DNA from: Bacteroidales bacterium
GTDB lineage: Bacteria; Bacteroidota; Bacteroidia; Bacteroidales; VadinHA17
Direction of reading: 5' to 3'
DNA: 64,000 bases
Assembly (NCBI GenBank): GCA_022865305.1
Contig: JALHSP010000062.1
Span: 209,522 to 273,521, forward strand
Below the pieces are notes generated by a model. That model worked only from the letters and a program-made list of their open reading frames with translations, did no database searches and was not told where the DNA came from. A program made the position numbers and the translations under genes. Shown here in pieces: positions 37,506 through 47,494 of the stretch; the stretch's first letter is position 1; each line of letters starts with the position of its first letter.

Positions 37506-38642
37506 ATGAAAATCAAAAAGGTACTGGTAAGCGGTTGTTTTGATCTGTTGCATGGCGGGCATATAGCATTTTTCAAGACAGCAGTATCCTATGGCAGACT
37601 CTACGTCAGTGTCGGCAGGGATGACAACCTGCTAATGCTGAAAGGTAAAAAGCCATTTTTTTCACAGGAAGAACGGTTATACATCGTAAGATCAATAAAA
37701 TATGTCGATGAAGCATTCCTGGCGACCGGTTCCGGAATGCTTGATTTTGAACCGGATATCATCAGGATCAAACCTGATATTTTTATTGTTAATGAAGACG
37801 GGCATACTTCCGAAAAAGAGAAACTCTGCAAAAAATCAGGAGTTGAATACATAGTTCTTGAACGGATTCCTGAAGAGGGATTGCCCGCCCGTTCCAGTTC
37901 AGGTACAAAAAAAGAGCTGAGATTTCCTTACCGGCTTTGTCTTGCAGGTGGCTGGATCGACCAGCCATGGGTATCCAAAATATATCCCGGATCAGTTGTT
38001 GTCGCACAAATATGGCCAACTATGAATTTTAATGGAAGATCAGGTCTTGCAACAAGCTCACGTGATTTTGGAATAAAAATCTGGGGAGACAGGTACCCGG
38101 AAGGTGATCCTGTTGAAAACGCAAAAATTTTGTTCGGAGCTGAGAACCCACCCGGGGAAAAATATATTTCCGGATCTCAGGACCATTTAGGGTTGCTTCT
38201 GCCAGGAGTCAACAGGCTCTGTTACAATGGAGGATACTGGCCAGATAAAATTGAATCAACCATCAATAAAGATATCTGCGACTGGCTTTCGGATGTTGTT
38301 TACCTGGTACGGCTGAAACCAAGGCCGGAGGGCTATGATCCGCTGAAAGAGATGCACCTGGAAAAACCTTTTATCAGAGAGCTCGGTGAAGCAGGAGACA
38401 GATGCTGGGAAAGCATCCTGAAAAAGGATATTTACGGGCTGGGCAAATCATTGACCGATACTTATCTTTCGTGGAAAAAAATCCTGCCGCTGACTGTCCC
38501 GGATGAAATATTGAAGGAGATGGAAACAAAATATTTTCCGGAATACCCGGGAGCAATCACATCAGGAAGCGGCGGTGGTTATGTTATAGTTGTTTCTGAG
38601 AAAAAGGTGCCGGGAGCAGTTAGAATAAGAGTGAGATATTAA
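37506..38642 (+). CDS. Bifunctional sugar nucleotidyltransferase-GHMP kinase fusion
   Basis: Residues 1-140 are a cytidylyltransferase-fold nucleotidyltransferase with the HxGH motif (SGCFDLLHGGHIAFF) and the KPFFSQEERLYIVRSI helix, similar to the HldE-type nucleotidylyl domain. Residues about 140-378 resemble a GHMP sugar kinase: FPYRLCLAGGWID, the ATP-loop-like RSGLATSS, GSQDHLGLLLPGVNRL and GSGGGYVIV. This pairs sugar 1-kinase and nucleotidylylation in one chain, a plan analogous to Fkp (fucokinase/GDP-fucose pyrophosphorylase) but with an unrelated transferase fold and reversed look. The kinase half is shorter than usual. Its neighbours suggest a fucose-like or L-galactose-like sugar. Confidence 0.7.
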   Translation: MKIKKVLVSGCFDLLHGGHIAFFKTAVSYGRLYVSVGRDDNLLMLKGKKPFFSQEERLYIVRSIKYVDEAFLATGSGMLDFEPDIIRIKPDIFIVNEDGHTSEKEKLCKKSGVEYIVLERIPEEGLPARSSSGTKKELRFPYRLCLAGGWIDQPWVSKIYPGSVVVAQIWPTMNFNGRSGLATSSRDFGIKIWGDRYPEGDPVENAKILFGAENPPGEKYISGSQDHLGLLLPGVNRLCYNGGYWPDKIESTINKDICDWLSDVVYLVRLKPRPEGYDPLKEMHLEKPFIRELGEAGDRCWESILKKDIYGLGKSLTDTYLSWKKILPLTVPDEILKEMETKYFPEYPGAITSGSGGGYVIVVSEKKVPGAVRIRVRY

Positions 38643-38656
38643 GTAAAAAAGCTATC

Positions 38657-38691
38657 AGGTTGTTGAGTTATTAGGTTATTGAGTTATTAGG
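38657..38691 (+). repeat. 16-bp tandem repeat
   Basis: AGGTTGTTGAGTTATT and AGGTTATTGAGTTATT are adjacent, followed by a third AGG start. They lie between the fusion gene and GH29. No function is evident. Confidence 0.5.
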
Positions 38692-38713
38692 TAGTTCATT
38701 AATAAATTTATAC

Positions 38714-40255
38714 ATGAAAAGGATATTAGTTATGAGAAGAAATGCAATTAAGCAGATCAACATGTGCATAGTTTTATTTTTAGTGACAATTTCAATTAAT
38801 GCACAGAAAGGAAAACTTCCTATTGCTGACGGGCCTTACAAGCCAGCAGATGAATCATTACAGCAATATGAGTACCCTGAGTGGTTCCGTGATGCAAAAT
38901 TCGGAATATGGTCACACTGGGGACCTCAGGCTGTTCCGCGTCAGGGCGACTGGTACGCAAAAAGGATGTACCAGGAAGGCGGAGATGCTTATAAATACCA
39001 CCTTGAGCATTATGGCCACCCATCTGAGTTTGGCTATAAAGATATTATACCTCTCTGGAAAGCTGAAAGATGGGATCCTGACAAATTAATGGAACTGTAT
39101 AAAAAGGCAGGTGCAAAATACTTTGTGAGCATGGGTACCCATCATGATAATTTCTTCCTGTGGGACTCCAGGATCCATAAATGGAATTCAGTCAATATGG
39201 GTCCGAAGAAAGATGTTGTGGCTCTCTGGCAGCAGGCAGCTATGAAACAGGGTTTAAAATTTGGCGTATCAGAACATCTTGGTGCCAGCTTCACCTGGTT
39301 CCAGACTGCTCATTTATCCGATAAGCAGGGACCAAAGGCGGGTGTGCCTTACGATGGTGCTGATCCGAAATTCAGCGACCTTTACCATGCGAATACAACA
39401 CCTGATGACAGAGGATGGTTAACCAATAACCTGGTGTTCCAGATAGAATGGTTCAGCAGCATTAAAGAGCTTATAGACAACTATCATCCCGACCTGCTTT
39501 ATTCCGACAGCCAGATGCCTTTTGAAGATGTCGGGCGCAGTCTTGTTGCTCATTACTATAATCAGGATATATCAAGGAATAACGGAACTCTTGACGTGGT
39601 ATATACATGCAAGCAGCAGTCAGGAGGGAAATGGGTTCAGGATGTTGAACGTGGTGTATTGGATACTGTCAGCGCTTATCCATGGCAAACCGATACATCT
39701 ATCGGCGACTGGTATTACCGCACCGGGCAGAAATATAAAACTGCAAACGAGGTTATTCAGATGCTGGTTGATATCGTAAGCAAAAATGGCAACCTCCTTA
39801 TAAATGTTGTTCAGACACCTGAAGGAGACCTTGAGCCGGATATGCTCCAGATCCTGAATGAGATAGGAGCATGGACCGCTGCAAACGGAGAAGGAATTTA
39901 TGGAACACGTCCCTGGAAAACATACGGTGAGAAATCTGTCGAGGCGAAAGCTGTCAAACCTGGAAGATTCAACGAAAATTATAAATTCAACTCAAAAGAT
40001 ATTCGTTTTACAACAAAAGACGGAATTCTGTACGCTTTCTGTTTAGGTACTCCGGCTGAGGATATCCTTATAAAGTCGCTTGGAAAGAATTCGAAGTTTT
40101 CAGGAAGTCCGGTAGCTTCTGTGAAAATGCTCGGGAGTGATGTGAAGATCAGATGGTCACAGGAAGCAGATGGGATGGTTATTAAAAAACCCGCAAAACT
40201 TCCTTCATGGCAGGTTATTGGATTTAAAATAGAGTTCAAAGCTTTAAAAAAATAG
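38714..40255 (+). CDS. Secreted alpha-L-fucosidase, GH29
   Basis: This 513-residue enzyme releases alpha-linked L-fucose. The signal peptide ends near residue 30 (SINAQ). The GH29 signature runs from YEYPEWFRDAKFGIWSHWGP through GGDAYKYHLEHYGHPS and FVSMGTHHDNFFLWDS. The nucleophile Asp is in HPDLLYSDSQ (about residue 265). The C-terminal beta-sandwich (KDGILYAFCLG) is present, so it is complete. It precedes FucP by 43 bp, and that coupling supports fucose, rather than another sugar, as product. Confidence 0.92.
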   Translation: MKRILVMRRNAIKQINMCIVLFLVTISINAQKGKLPIADGPYKPADESLQQYEYPEWFRDAKFGIWSHWGPQAVPRQGDWYAKRMYQEGGDAYKYHLEHYGHPSEFGYKDIIPLWKAERWDPDKLMELYKKAGAKYFVSMGTHHDNFFLWDSRIHKWNSVNMGPKKDVVALWQQAAMKQGLKFGVSEHLGASFTWFQTAHLSDKQGPKAGVPYDGADPKFSDLYHANTTPDDRGWLTNNLVFQIEWFSSIKELIDNYHPDLLYSDSQMPFEDVGRSLVAHYYNQDISRNNGTLDVVYTCKQQSGGKWVQDVERGVLDTVSAYPWQTDTSIGDWYYRTGQKYKTANEVIQMLVDIVSKNGNLLINVVQTPEGDLEPDMLQILNEIGAWTAANGEGIYGTRPWKTYGEKSVEAKAVKPGRFNENYKFNSKDIRFTTKDGILYAFCLGTPAEDILIKSLGKNSKFSGSPVASVKMLGSDVKIRWSQEADGMVIKKPAKLPSWQVIGFKIEFKALKK

Positions 40256-40298
40256 TTATAAATTACCGCTACCAACAGTTAAATAAAAACTATACTTT

Positions 40299-41597
40299 AT
40301 GGACAGCACTAAAGTCTCCGGGCTGAAAGCAAGGCTTATAGCTCCTGAGAACAGGATTCCCTTTATTCTTGTCACAGCATTATTCCTGTTCTGGGGTATT
40401 CCTAACAATCTGAATGATATATTGATAAAGCAATTCATGAAATCTTTTGAGATAACACGTCTCGAGGCGGGCCTGATTCAGAGTGCTTTCTATATGGGTT
40501 ATTTTCTGCTGGCTGTACCTGCCGCTATGATAATGCGGAAATACAGCTATAAAGTGGGTCTGATAACAGGTATGTTCCTGTACAGCATAGGAACTTTCCT
40601 TTTCTGGCCGGCAGCACATTCCGGACAATATCTCTTTTTTCTTTTTGCCTTATTTGTTATAGCCAGCGGGCTATCGTTCCTTGAAACAGGAGCCAATCCG
40701 TTTATTGCCGGATTAGGTAATCCTGAATCGTCGGAACGAAGATTAAATTTCTCCCAGGCTTTCAATCCTTTTGGAGCTATCCTGGGGGTTCTGATAGGAA
40801 CAATATTTATCTTCTCCGGAATTGAACACGACCAGGCTAAAATTGAGATGATGAAACAGGCAGGAGAGTATTCAGCTTATCTCGAATCTGAAACAATGAG
40901 GGTTGTAAGGCCATATATGGTACTCGGGGTTGTTATATTTCTCTGGGCACTTCTCATAATGAGAACAAAATTCCCGGTTATAGCGGCTGAAGAAGATAAC
41001 AGTGAAAATAAAGGCAATCCACGCGAATTACTGAAATACCGCCATTTCCTGACAGGTGTTCTGGCACAATTCTGTTATGTAGGCGCCCAGGTTGGAACAT
41101 GGAGCTATTTCATACAGTATGCACAGGATTATACCGGAATAGCAGAAAAATCGGCAGGCTTTTTTCTTACAGGTACGCTGGTAGCTTTTCTCATCGGCAG
41201 GTTCTCGGCTACAGTGTTAATGAAATATATTAAACCTGGTAAACTGATGGGTATTTACGGCATAATGAACATTTTACTTATTTCGATTGCAGTCATCTTC
41301 CCGGGCTGGCTTGGAGTATGGTCAATCTTCCTTTCGAGTTTCTTCATGTCTTTAATGTTCCCGACAATTTTTGCACTTGGTATCAAAGGACTGGGAGCAA
41401 ATACAAAAATAGCGGGATCAGTTATCGTTATGGCCATTATCGGAGGAGGAGTATTCACTCCTTTAATGGGGCTTATTGCATCTGACAGTATGGCTCATGC
41501 CATGCTGATTCCCCTGGGTTGTTACTGTATTATTGTTTTCTATGCTTTCTGGTGGTCACACCCTGTACCTCTGAAAATCATCAACAAACAAGATTAA
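40299..41597 (+). CDS. fucP: L-fucose permease (MFS)
   Basis: This 432-residue inner-membrane proton-coupled sugar symporter of the FucP/GluP group has about twelve hydrophobic segments. Family blocks include FLFWGIPNNLNDILIKQFMKSF, the SAFYMGYFLLAVPAAMIM helix with MRKYSYKVGL, and GLSFLETGANPF. It probably brings into the cytosol the fucose set free by GH29 and GH95. It is the last gene of the plus-strand fucose block and converges with GH95. Confidence 0.9.
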   Translation: MDSTKVSGLKARLIAPENRIPFILVTALFLFWGIPNNLNDILIKQFMKSFEITRLEAGLIQSAFYMGYFLLAVPAAMIMRKYSYKVGLITGMFLYSIGTFLFWPAAHSGQYLFFLFALFVIASGLSFLETGANPFIAGLGNPESSERRLNFSQAFNPFGAILGVLIGTIFIFSGIEHDQAKIEMMKQAGEYSAYLESETMRVVRPYMVLGVVIFLWALLIMRTKFPVIAAEEDNSENKGNPRELLKYRHFLTGVLAQFCYVGAQVGTWSYFIQYAQDYTGIAEKSAGFFLTGTLVAFLIGRFSATVLMKYIKPGKLMGIYGIMNILLISIAVIFPGWLGVWSIFLSSFFMSLMFPTIFALGIKGLGANTKIAGSVIVMAIIGGGVFTPLMGLIASDSMAHAMLIPLGCYCIIVFYAFWWSHPVPLKIINKQD

Positions 41598-41614
41598 TGA
41601 CAGGTATGTAATAA

Positions 41615-43951
41615 TTAATTCTTGTAGTCTGATAAGCCCTCTCCAAAAACATAGGATTTCCCCTTTTCGGTTTTTTCAAGCTGAATGAATTTACCCTGAT
41701 AACTCAGCTTCAATGGATTTCCCAGTTTTGAAGTTATCATGGCCTGTTTCAGTTTCCCGTTATCCCAGTCAATATCAACTTCAAAACCGCCACGGGCCAT
41801 AAGGCCATGAATATAGCCTTTCTTCCATGCTGATGGAAGTGCCGGTAATAATTCCACCTCTCCTGCATGGCTCTGCAGAAGCATTTCGGTAATACCGGCA
41901 GTTCCTCCAAAATTACCGTCAATCTGGAATGGAGGATGGTTATCAAAAAGGTTATTAAGTGTTGAATTTCTAAGCAGTGCCAGTACATTTTCATAGGCTT
42001 TCTCTCCATCCAGCAATCTTGCAAAAAAATTGATGATCCAGGCGCGGCTCCAACCGGTATGCCCTCCGCCATGTGCAAGCCTGTACTCGATAGTTTTGCG
42101 TGCTGCGTCGAGGTATTCGGAATTGTGCTGCTTTGTTATCTGATCTCCCGGGTGAAGGCCAAAGAGGTGAGAAATATGCCTGTGACCGGGTTCAGGTTCT
42201 TCAAATTCCTCTGTCCATTCCAGGATACGGCCGTCGGAACCTATTCTTACCGGAGTGAGTTTCTCAAGGGTTTTTCCCATTTTTTTACGAAAAGCCTTAT
42301 CCGTATCCAGAACAACACTTGCTTTTATTGTGTTCTGTAGAAGGTCGCGTATTATCATGTGGTCCATAGTTGGTCCCATAACCATGCTGGCATTTCCTTC
42401 CCCTCCGGGAATCTTAAACCTGTTTTCAGGAGAAATGGAAGGACCTGAGACCAGATATCCTGTCTTCGGGTTTACCACAAGCCAGTCTAAGCAGAATTCA
42501 GCAGCTTCTTTCATTATCGGGTAAGACTTTGTCCTTAGATATTCCACGTCGCCGCCAAACTGATAATGGTCCCAGATGTTCTGACAGCTCCAGGCAATGC
42601 CCATCGGCCACATTCCATACCCGATAGAACCAGTCGGTTCTGTGAAATGCCATGAATCAGTTGTATAATGTGCTACAATACCCTTCATACCATATACTTC
42701 TTTTGCCGTTCTGCGGGCGTTTGGACGCAAAGCATCGATGAAGTCTATAAAGGGTTCCTGCAGTTCCCCAAGGTTGGTGTTTTCTGATGGCCAGTAATTC
42801 ATCTGGATATTGATATTGATATGATAGTCGGCGCTCCATGGCGGGCGCAATCCGTCAGCCCATATTCCCTGGAGGTTTGCAGCAAGGTCACCGGGGCGGG
42901 AACTGCTTATAAGAAGGTATCTGCCAAACTGATAATAGAGCTCTATAAGGTCGGTATCAACATACCCGTTCTGCATTGCTGTAATCCGTGCATCAGTGGT
43001 GAAGTAGTTTCCGTCGCCTGATCCCAGGTCAAGATCAACGCGTTTAAAAAACGACTGATAATCAGCGATATGATCTTCTTTGATTTTATTGAATTGTTTA
43101 CCTGATACAGCCATCATCTGTGCGGAACTAGTCGTTTTCGGATCATTGCCAAAGTAATCTGTTGCTGCTGTAAGGAATATTGTTACTGCGTCAGCATTGT
43201 CAACCCTGATGCTGTCTCCTCCGGATTTTATTTTCCCTCCTTCAGGGATAAGTCTGAGACGGCATGCCATTTTAACTCCAATACCATCGCCAACGTGTTC
43301 ATCCATTGTGATTTCATTTCCGGAAACAGTAATCTGAGCTTTATTCCCGGGCCGTGAGAGACGAAGGGTAAAAGAAAGTGAACCGGCTTTATCAGCAGTA
43401 AGCCTTATTACTACGGCCTGGTCGGGAGCACTTGAAAAAACCTCCCGCAGAAAATTAACCTGGTTGGCTGTATATGACACCCTTGCAACTGCTTCCTCAA
43501 TATCAAGTTCGCGACGGTAATTAGTCAAGCGCTGCCGAGATCCGAAGTCAAGAAAAATATCACCAAGGGTCTGGTAAGAAGCAGCCGGATTTCGCGGTTT
43601 GCTCCCCATAATGCCTTTTTGCGTAAGTGCTTCAGCTTCCCTGTATTTGCCTTCAAAAAGCAATTTCCTGACTTTTGGGAGATTCTCCAGAGCATCGGGA
43701 TTTGCATCCCATCTTGGCTCGCCTGTCCATACAGACTCTTCATTTAGCTGAAGCCGCTCTTTTTCAATTCCTCCAAAAACCATTGCTCCTAGCCGTCCGT
43801 TACCAACAGGAAGGGCATCATTCCATGTTTCAGCCGGTTTATTGAACCAGATTGTCATTCCTGAAGTTTTACTGTTATCCTGTGCAGAGAGAGCAAAACT
43901 CAATAATAACGATCCCGAAATTACCGCTGTCAAAAATCTTTTTAATTTCAT
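41615..43951 (-). CDS. Secreted GH95 alpha-L-fucosidase/alpha-L-galactosidase
   Basis: This 778-residue inverting enzyme is given the start at the ATG ending at 43951, which opens a signal peptide ([24 protein letters not shown]). The longer ORF-track start adds a spurious 20 residues. GH95 signatures are [48 protein letters not shown] (region of the catalytic Asn/Asp system), [10 protein letters not shown] and [13 protein letters not shown]. Family members cut alpha-1,2-fucosides, and some cut alpha-L-galactosides. It is divergent from the LacI-type regulator with about 100 bp between them. Confidence 0.92.
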   Translation of the reverse strand: MKLKRFLTAVISGSLLLSFALSAQDNSKTSGMTIWFNKPAETWNDALPVGNGRLGAMVFGGIEKERLQLNEESVWTGEPRWDANPDALENLPKVRKLLFEGKYREAEALTQKGIMGSKPRNPAASYQTLGDIFLDFGSRQRLTNYRRELDIEEAVARVSYTANQVNFLREVFSSAPDQAVVIRLTADKAGSLSFTLRLSRPGNKAQITVSGNEITMDEHVGDGIGVKMACRLRLIPEGGKIKSGGDSIRVDNADAVTIFLTAATDYFGNDPKTTSSAQMMAVSGKQFNKIKEDHIADYQSFFKRVDLDLGSGDGNYFTTDARITAMQNGYVDTDLIELYYQFGRYLLISSSRPGDLAANLQGIWADGLRPPWSADYHININIQMNYWPSENTNLGELQEPFIDFIDALRPNARRTAKEVYGMKGIVAHYTTDSWHFTEPTGSIGYGMWPMGIAWSCQNIWDHYQFGGDVEYLRTKSYPIMKEAAEFCLDWLVVNPKTGYLVSGPSISPENRFKIPGGEGNASMVMGPTMDHMIIRDLLQNTIKASVVLDTDKAFRKKMGKTLEKLTPVRIGSDGRILEWTEEFEEPEPGHRHISHLFGLHPGDQITKQHNSEYLDAARKTIEYRLAHGGGHTGWSRAWIINFFARLLDGEKAYENVLALLRNSTLNNLFDNHPPFQIDGNFGGTAGITEMLLQSHAGEVELLPALPSAWKKGYIHGLMARGGFEVDIDWDNGKLKQAMITSKLGNPLKLSYQGKFIQLEKTEKGKSYVFGEGLSDYKN

Positions 43952-43957
43952 GATAAT

Positions 43958-43975
43958 GGATATTAAAACATATCC
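43958..43975. promoter_or_regulatory. Inverted repeat between GH95 and the regulator gene
   Basis: GGATAT and ATATCC flank a 6-bp TAAAAC spacer, just upstream of the GH95 start. The position in a divergent regulator/target intergenic region fits an operator, but the repeat is short and AT-rich and differs from the GTAACCG-type elements. Confidence 0.3.
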
Positions 43976-44053
43976 AATGATAATCAAAAACTCTGAAAAT
44001 AAATGATACAATTTGATTAGTTTTACATGATTATTTTAAATGCTGAATCCAAA

Positions 44054-45073
44054 ATGGTCAATGTAAGACAATCTGATATTGCGAAAGAGCTCAACATCTC
44101 AAGAGTCACCGTTTCTAAAGCATTGCGCGACCATCCTGATATTTCCCAGGCAATGAAGAAAAAAATCAGCGAGACTGCCAGGAAAATGGGGTATATTCCA
44201 AATCTGATCGCACGTCAGCTTAATTCAAGAAGGACATTTACCATCGGCATAGTTGTCCCGGATCTGGAAAACAGTTTTTTCTCATATGTTGTTGACACTA
44301 TGATAGATTATGCAACAGAGCATAATTATTATGTTATACTGACTGTCTCTCGTGAGAAGCAGAATATTGAGAAACAGAACATTGAAAATCTCATTGGAAT
44401 GAGGGTTGACGGATTGCTGGTTTGTCTTTCACAGGAAACAACAGACAACAAGGTGTTTAAAATGGTCGAAAAGATGAAGATCCCACTCGTTTTTTTTGAC
44501 AGGGCTTTTGAAAATATGAGATTCTCAAGAGTAATATTCGACGATAAGTCTGGCGCAGTAAATTCAATGAACCGGATCATTCAGGAAGGTTATACTAAAA
44601 TTGCCAATTTTGCCGGGTATTCGACAACAAATATCGGGAAAAAACGAACTGAGGGTTTTTATGAAGCAATTAAGAAAAATAAGATTCCATTACGAAAAGA
44701 ATGGATACTTGAAAGTGGTTTTGAATTGAAAGATGGTTATGAATCGTTTAAAAAACTGAATAGTTCAGGAAACCTCCCTGAAATAATTTTTACAGTTAAC
44801 GACCGAGTAGCTCTTGGTGCATATAAGGCCGCAAAGGAAGCAGGACTCATGATACCTAAAGATATTGGAATATTCGGGTATGGTTTCAATGAAATTACAG
44901 ACTTCTTTGATCCCCAATTAACGGTAATCAATCAGGACCCCAGAAAGTTAGGTCTGGAAGCTATTAAACTCCTGATAAGTGAAATTGATAAAAAAACTAA
45001 GATCAGACAAAGTATTATATCAATCGATGAAGAATTTCTCTGGAGAAAGTCAGTGAAACGCAAATTAAAATAA
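44054..45073 (+). CDS. LacI-family transcriptional regulator
   Basis: This 339-residue protein has an N-terminal LacI helix-turn-helix (VRQSDIAKELNISRVTVSKALRDHPDIS) and hinge helix (PNLIARQLNSRRT). A periplasmic-binding-protein-like sensor domain follows (FTIGIVVPDLENSFFSYVVD, ending with DPRKLGLEAIKLL). The start at the ATG at 44054 gives the standard N-terminus; the upstream 44027 start adds nine residues. It is the only transcription factor in the window, so it is the best candidate to act on the operator-like elements and on the divergent GH95 gene. The effector is probably a sugar but unknown. Confidence 0.92.
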   Translation: MVNVRQSDIAKELNISRVTVSKALRDHPDISQAMKKKISETARKMGYIPNLIARQLNSRRTFTIGIVVPDLENSFFSYVVDTMIDYATEHNYYVILTVSREKQNIEKQNIENLIGMRVDGLLVCLSQETTDNKVFKMVEKMKIPLVFFDRAFENMRFSRVIFDDKSGAVNSMNRIIQEGYTKIANFAGYSTTNIGKKRTEGFYEAIKKNKIPLRKEWILESGFELKDGYESFKKLNSSGNLPEIIFTVNDRVALGAYKAAKEAGLMIPKDIGIFGYGFNEITDFFDPQLTVINQDPRKLGLEAIKLLISEIDKKTKIRQSIISIDEEFLWRKSVKRKLK

Positions 45074-45080
45074 TTGTAAT

Positions 45081-45841
45081 ATGGAAACTCAGAACAATTC
45101 ACGTCGCAGCTTTATTAAAAAAGCTGCCATCGGCACTCTAGCAGCAATCAGCATCCCTGAGATACTGTCGGCAGCCGTTCCAAAAGGAGGTTCAAAAAAA
45201 TAGAGCTCCTTAAAGACCAGGTAATACTTTTCCAGGGTGATTCAATTACCGATTCAGGAAGAAATAAAGAGGATAACAGCTTCAATAATCCCAGGGCGCT
45301 TGGATCAGGTTATGCAATGCTTGCAGCTGCTCAGATGCTGGAAAAGTATGCTCCGTTAAACCTTAAGATATATAATAAGGGGATATCAGGAAATAAGGTT
45401 TATCAGCTTGCTGAAAGATGGGATAAGGATTGTCTCGATATAAAACCTGATGTTTTGAGTATCCTTATAGGAGTAAATGACATCTGGCATAAATTAAACG
45501 GACAGTATAACGGAACGATTGAAATATACAGGAACGATTATATTGCACTTCTCGAAAGAACTAAAAAAGCTCTTCCGAATGTCAAGCTTGTTATTTGTGA
45601 ACCATATGCAGTACCCGGCGTCAAAGCTGTGGATGATAAATGGTACCCTGAGTTTTATGAATATCAGAAAGCTTCAAGGGAAATTGCAGACCGCTTTGGA
45701 GCGACATTTATTCCTTACCAGGCAATTTACGATGAAGCTCAGAAACGTGCACCTGGTGCTTACTGGACCGGCGACGGTGTCCATGCATCATTTGCCGGTG
45801 CCCAGCTGATGGCAGGGGCATGGATTTTTGTAATAAAATAA
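45081..45841 (+). pseudogene. Tat-exported SGNH/GDSL hydrolase split by a frameshift
   Basis: The ATG at 45081 opens a Tat leader (SRRSFIKKAAIGTLAA) that stops at TAG 45201 right after a run of seven A (45194-45200). One more A would join it to IELLKDQVILFQGDSITDSG, the SGNH block I, and on through IGVNDIWHK (block III) to WTGDGVHASFAGA (catalytic Asp-x-x-His). So a single-base change in a homopolymer separates leader and enzyme. It is either a true lesion, a sequencing error or polymerase/ribosome slippage. The ORF-track start at 45317 lacks the nucleophile. Function when intact: acetyl or other ester hydrolase. Confidence 0.8.
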
Positions 45842-45859
45842 AGTATTCTACTTTAGTTG

Positions 45860-45893
45860 ACCCCTCAACCCCCCTGAAGGGGGGCAGGGGGGT
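45860..45893. repeat. CCCCCCTxxAGGGGGG intergenic element
   Basis: CCCCCCTGAAGGGGGG followed by CAGGGGGGTAA, in the convergent gap between the SGNH hydrolase and the FAD oxidoreductase. It is a half-copy of the bipartite elements at 3.4 and 12.4 kb. Confidence 0.65.
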
Positions 45894-45895
45894 AA

Positions 45896-47368
45896 TTAGA
45901 TCTCAAAATAAACATTCCCTTTTTCAAGGGCATTCCTGAGATCAGCATATTTCAGTTCACGCGTAGATGCTTTTCTTAATGCACATAGAGCTGCTGCTGT
46001 TCCTGCTGCCTGACCCTGTCCCATGCAGCAGACAGTATTTCTTGTCGACATATGAGCCTGAAAATCTGATGTTATCAGCATACCAGCTGCCAGAAGATTT
46101 TCAATACCTTTAACTCTTAATGCTTTATAAGGTACTCCGTATGTTCCTCCATTTTTTACCTGGTACCTTGGAGCGGAATCATGGAATCCATATACCATAA
46201 TATCATCCTCAAAGTGCCTGGCTTCAATCACATCATTGAGTGTAATGTCATAATCGCAGGTTATTGTCCGTCCACGCCGGATATTCAAAGAAGGACTCGT
46301 GCGGGCAATAAATGCATTTTCACAACCCGGCAAATATTTTCTGAATAATTCCAGTGTTTTATATTGATTTTGCCGTATAATCAATTCTGCTTTGGCAACT
46401 TCATCCCTGTTTGTAGGACTTACAGGTAATTTGTAATTCACCTTGATGAACATCAGGTAATTATCATGGACCGTGGTTGTTATAAGTCCTGATCCCAGTT
46501 TTACCACTCCATCGACAAATTCCTGTGGCAGCTTGCCCCTGATAGTGTAGCCACTTTCGCTTCCCATTCTAATGATCTGTCCTTCCTTACCGTCACGCAG
46601 ACCATAAGCCATATCTCCTAATGCATTGTTTTTCACCAGATAAGCATAGAGTTTCTCAATGTTTACATTTCCCATCCCCATGCTGTTGCATACAGGATGG
46701 TCATTCAGCTCTTTAAATTCGGCACCGGCATATGCGGAAAGATCTCCGTATGCAGTACTGTCGACAAAACATTTTCCTTTAAAAACCTCCCTGCCCATCC
46801 GGCTCTGAGTAATTACACCCTCAACAGTTGAACCCTTCTTTACTGTTCCGGCAACAAGGGTATTTGTAAAAACGCTGACTCCTGCTTCTGAAAGCATTTC
46901 CAGGACAACCAGCTTGTACAATTCAGTATCGATTGCAGTGCAGACACAGTCATAATCTATCTTTCCGGTTACATCGCCGTGTCCGGTTGTTCCGCCAACA
47001 AGCATCAGCCTGTCAATAATCTCCTGGGCTATTCCCTTTACGACCTGGCGCTTCTCAACACCCGGAAAAGTTTTCCACAGATTAAAGAAACTATGGAGTG
47101 CCGTTCCACCTTCAACAACCGTTCCTCCGACATATCCTTTACCCTCCAGAAGGGCAGTTTTCGCTCCTGTATTTGCCGATGCAATTGCTGCAACAGCGCC
47201 GGCTGTACCTCCGCCGGCAACTACTACATCAAATTCCCTTACCGGGAGATTTTTAGTATCTTCCTTAAACATCCCATCTTCAGAAGAAGATGAAAAAGAA
47301 TTACTATTCAGTGCAGGAAAAGCAGCTCCTGCAACGATCATTTTTTTTGAGAATTTCCTGCGGTCCAT
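45896..47368 (-). CDS. Exported FAD-dependent oxidoreductase
   Basis: This 490-residue protein carries a Tat-like N-terminus (DRRKFSKKMIVAGAAF). It then has the FAD Rossmann motif VVVAGGGTAGAVAAIASANTG and the following GKGYVGGTVVEGGT. This is the FAD_oxidored type, which oxidises substrates with a bound flavin. SRMGREVFKGKCFVDSTAYGDLSAYAG matches the conserved second FAD-contact block. The C-terminal AGMLITSDFQAHMSTRN ... GQAAGTAAALCA is also typical. Substrate and electron acceptor are not evident. It is divergent from the NagA-like gene. Confidence 0.8.
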   Translation of the reverse strand: MDRRKFSKKMIVAGAAFPALNSNSFSSSSEDGMFKEDTKNLPVREFDVVVAGGGTAGAVAAIASANTGAKTALLEGKGYVGGTVVEGGTALHSFFNLWKTFPGVEKRQVVKGIAQEIIDRLMLVGGTTGHGDVTGKIDYDCVCTAIDTELYKLVVLEMLSEAGVSVFTNTLVAGTVKKGSTVEGVITQSRMGREVFKGKCFVDSTAYGDLSAYAGAEFKELNDHPVCNSMGMGNVNIEKLYAYLVKNNALGDMAYGLRDGKEGQIIRMGSESGYTIRGKLPQEFVDGVVKLGSGLITTTVHDNYLMFIKVNYKLPVSPTNRDEVAKAELIIRQNQYKTLELFRKYLPGCENAFIARTSPSLNIRRGRTITCDYDITLNDVIEARHFEDDIMVYGFHDSAPRYQVKNGGTYGVPYKALRVKGIENLLAAGMLITSDFQAHMSTRNTVCCMGQGQAAGTAAALCALRKASTRELKYADLRNALEKGNVYFEI

Positions 47369-47494
47369 ATTAATAGCTTTAATTTCTAAAATATAATTTC
47401 TTATAAATAATGCTGAATCAAAGTATACAAACGTAAGTTACTAATCTTTCGGTTTTTTTTCATATTTTGTATTCAAATTATACTGCGTTATAAG

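Noticed and set aside
47425-47460. Possible fourth operator-like site upstream of the FAD oxidoreductase (minus strand, CCGAAAGATTAGTAAC)
   Set aside because: Only CGAAAG and a GTAAC half are shared, and the spacing differs from the three aligned sites.
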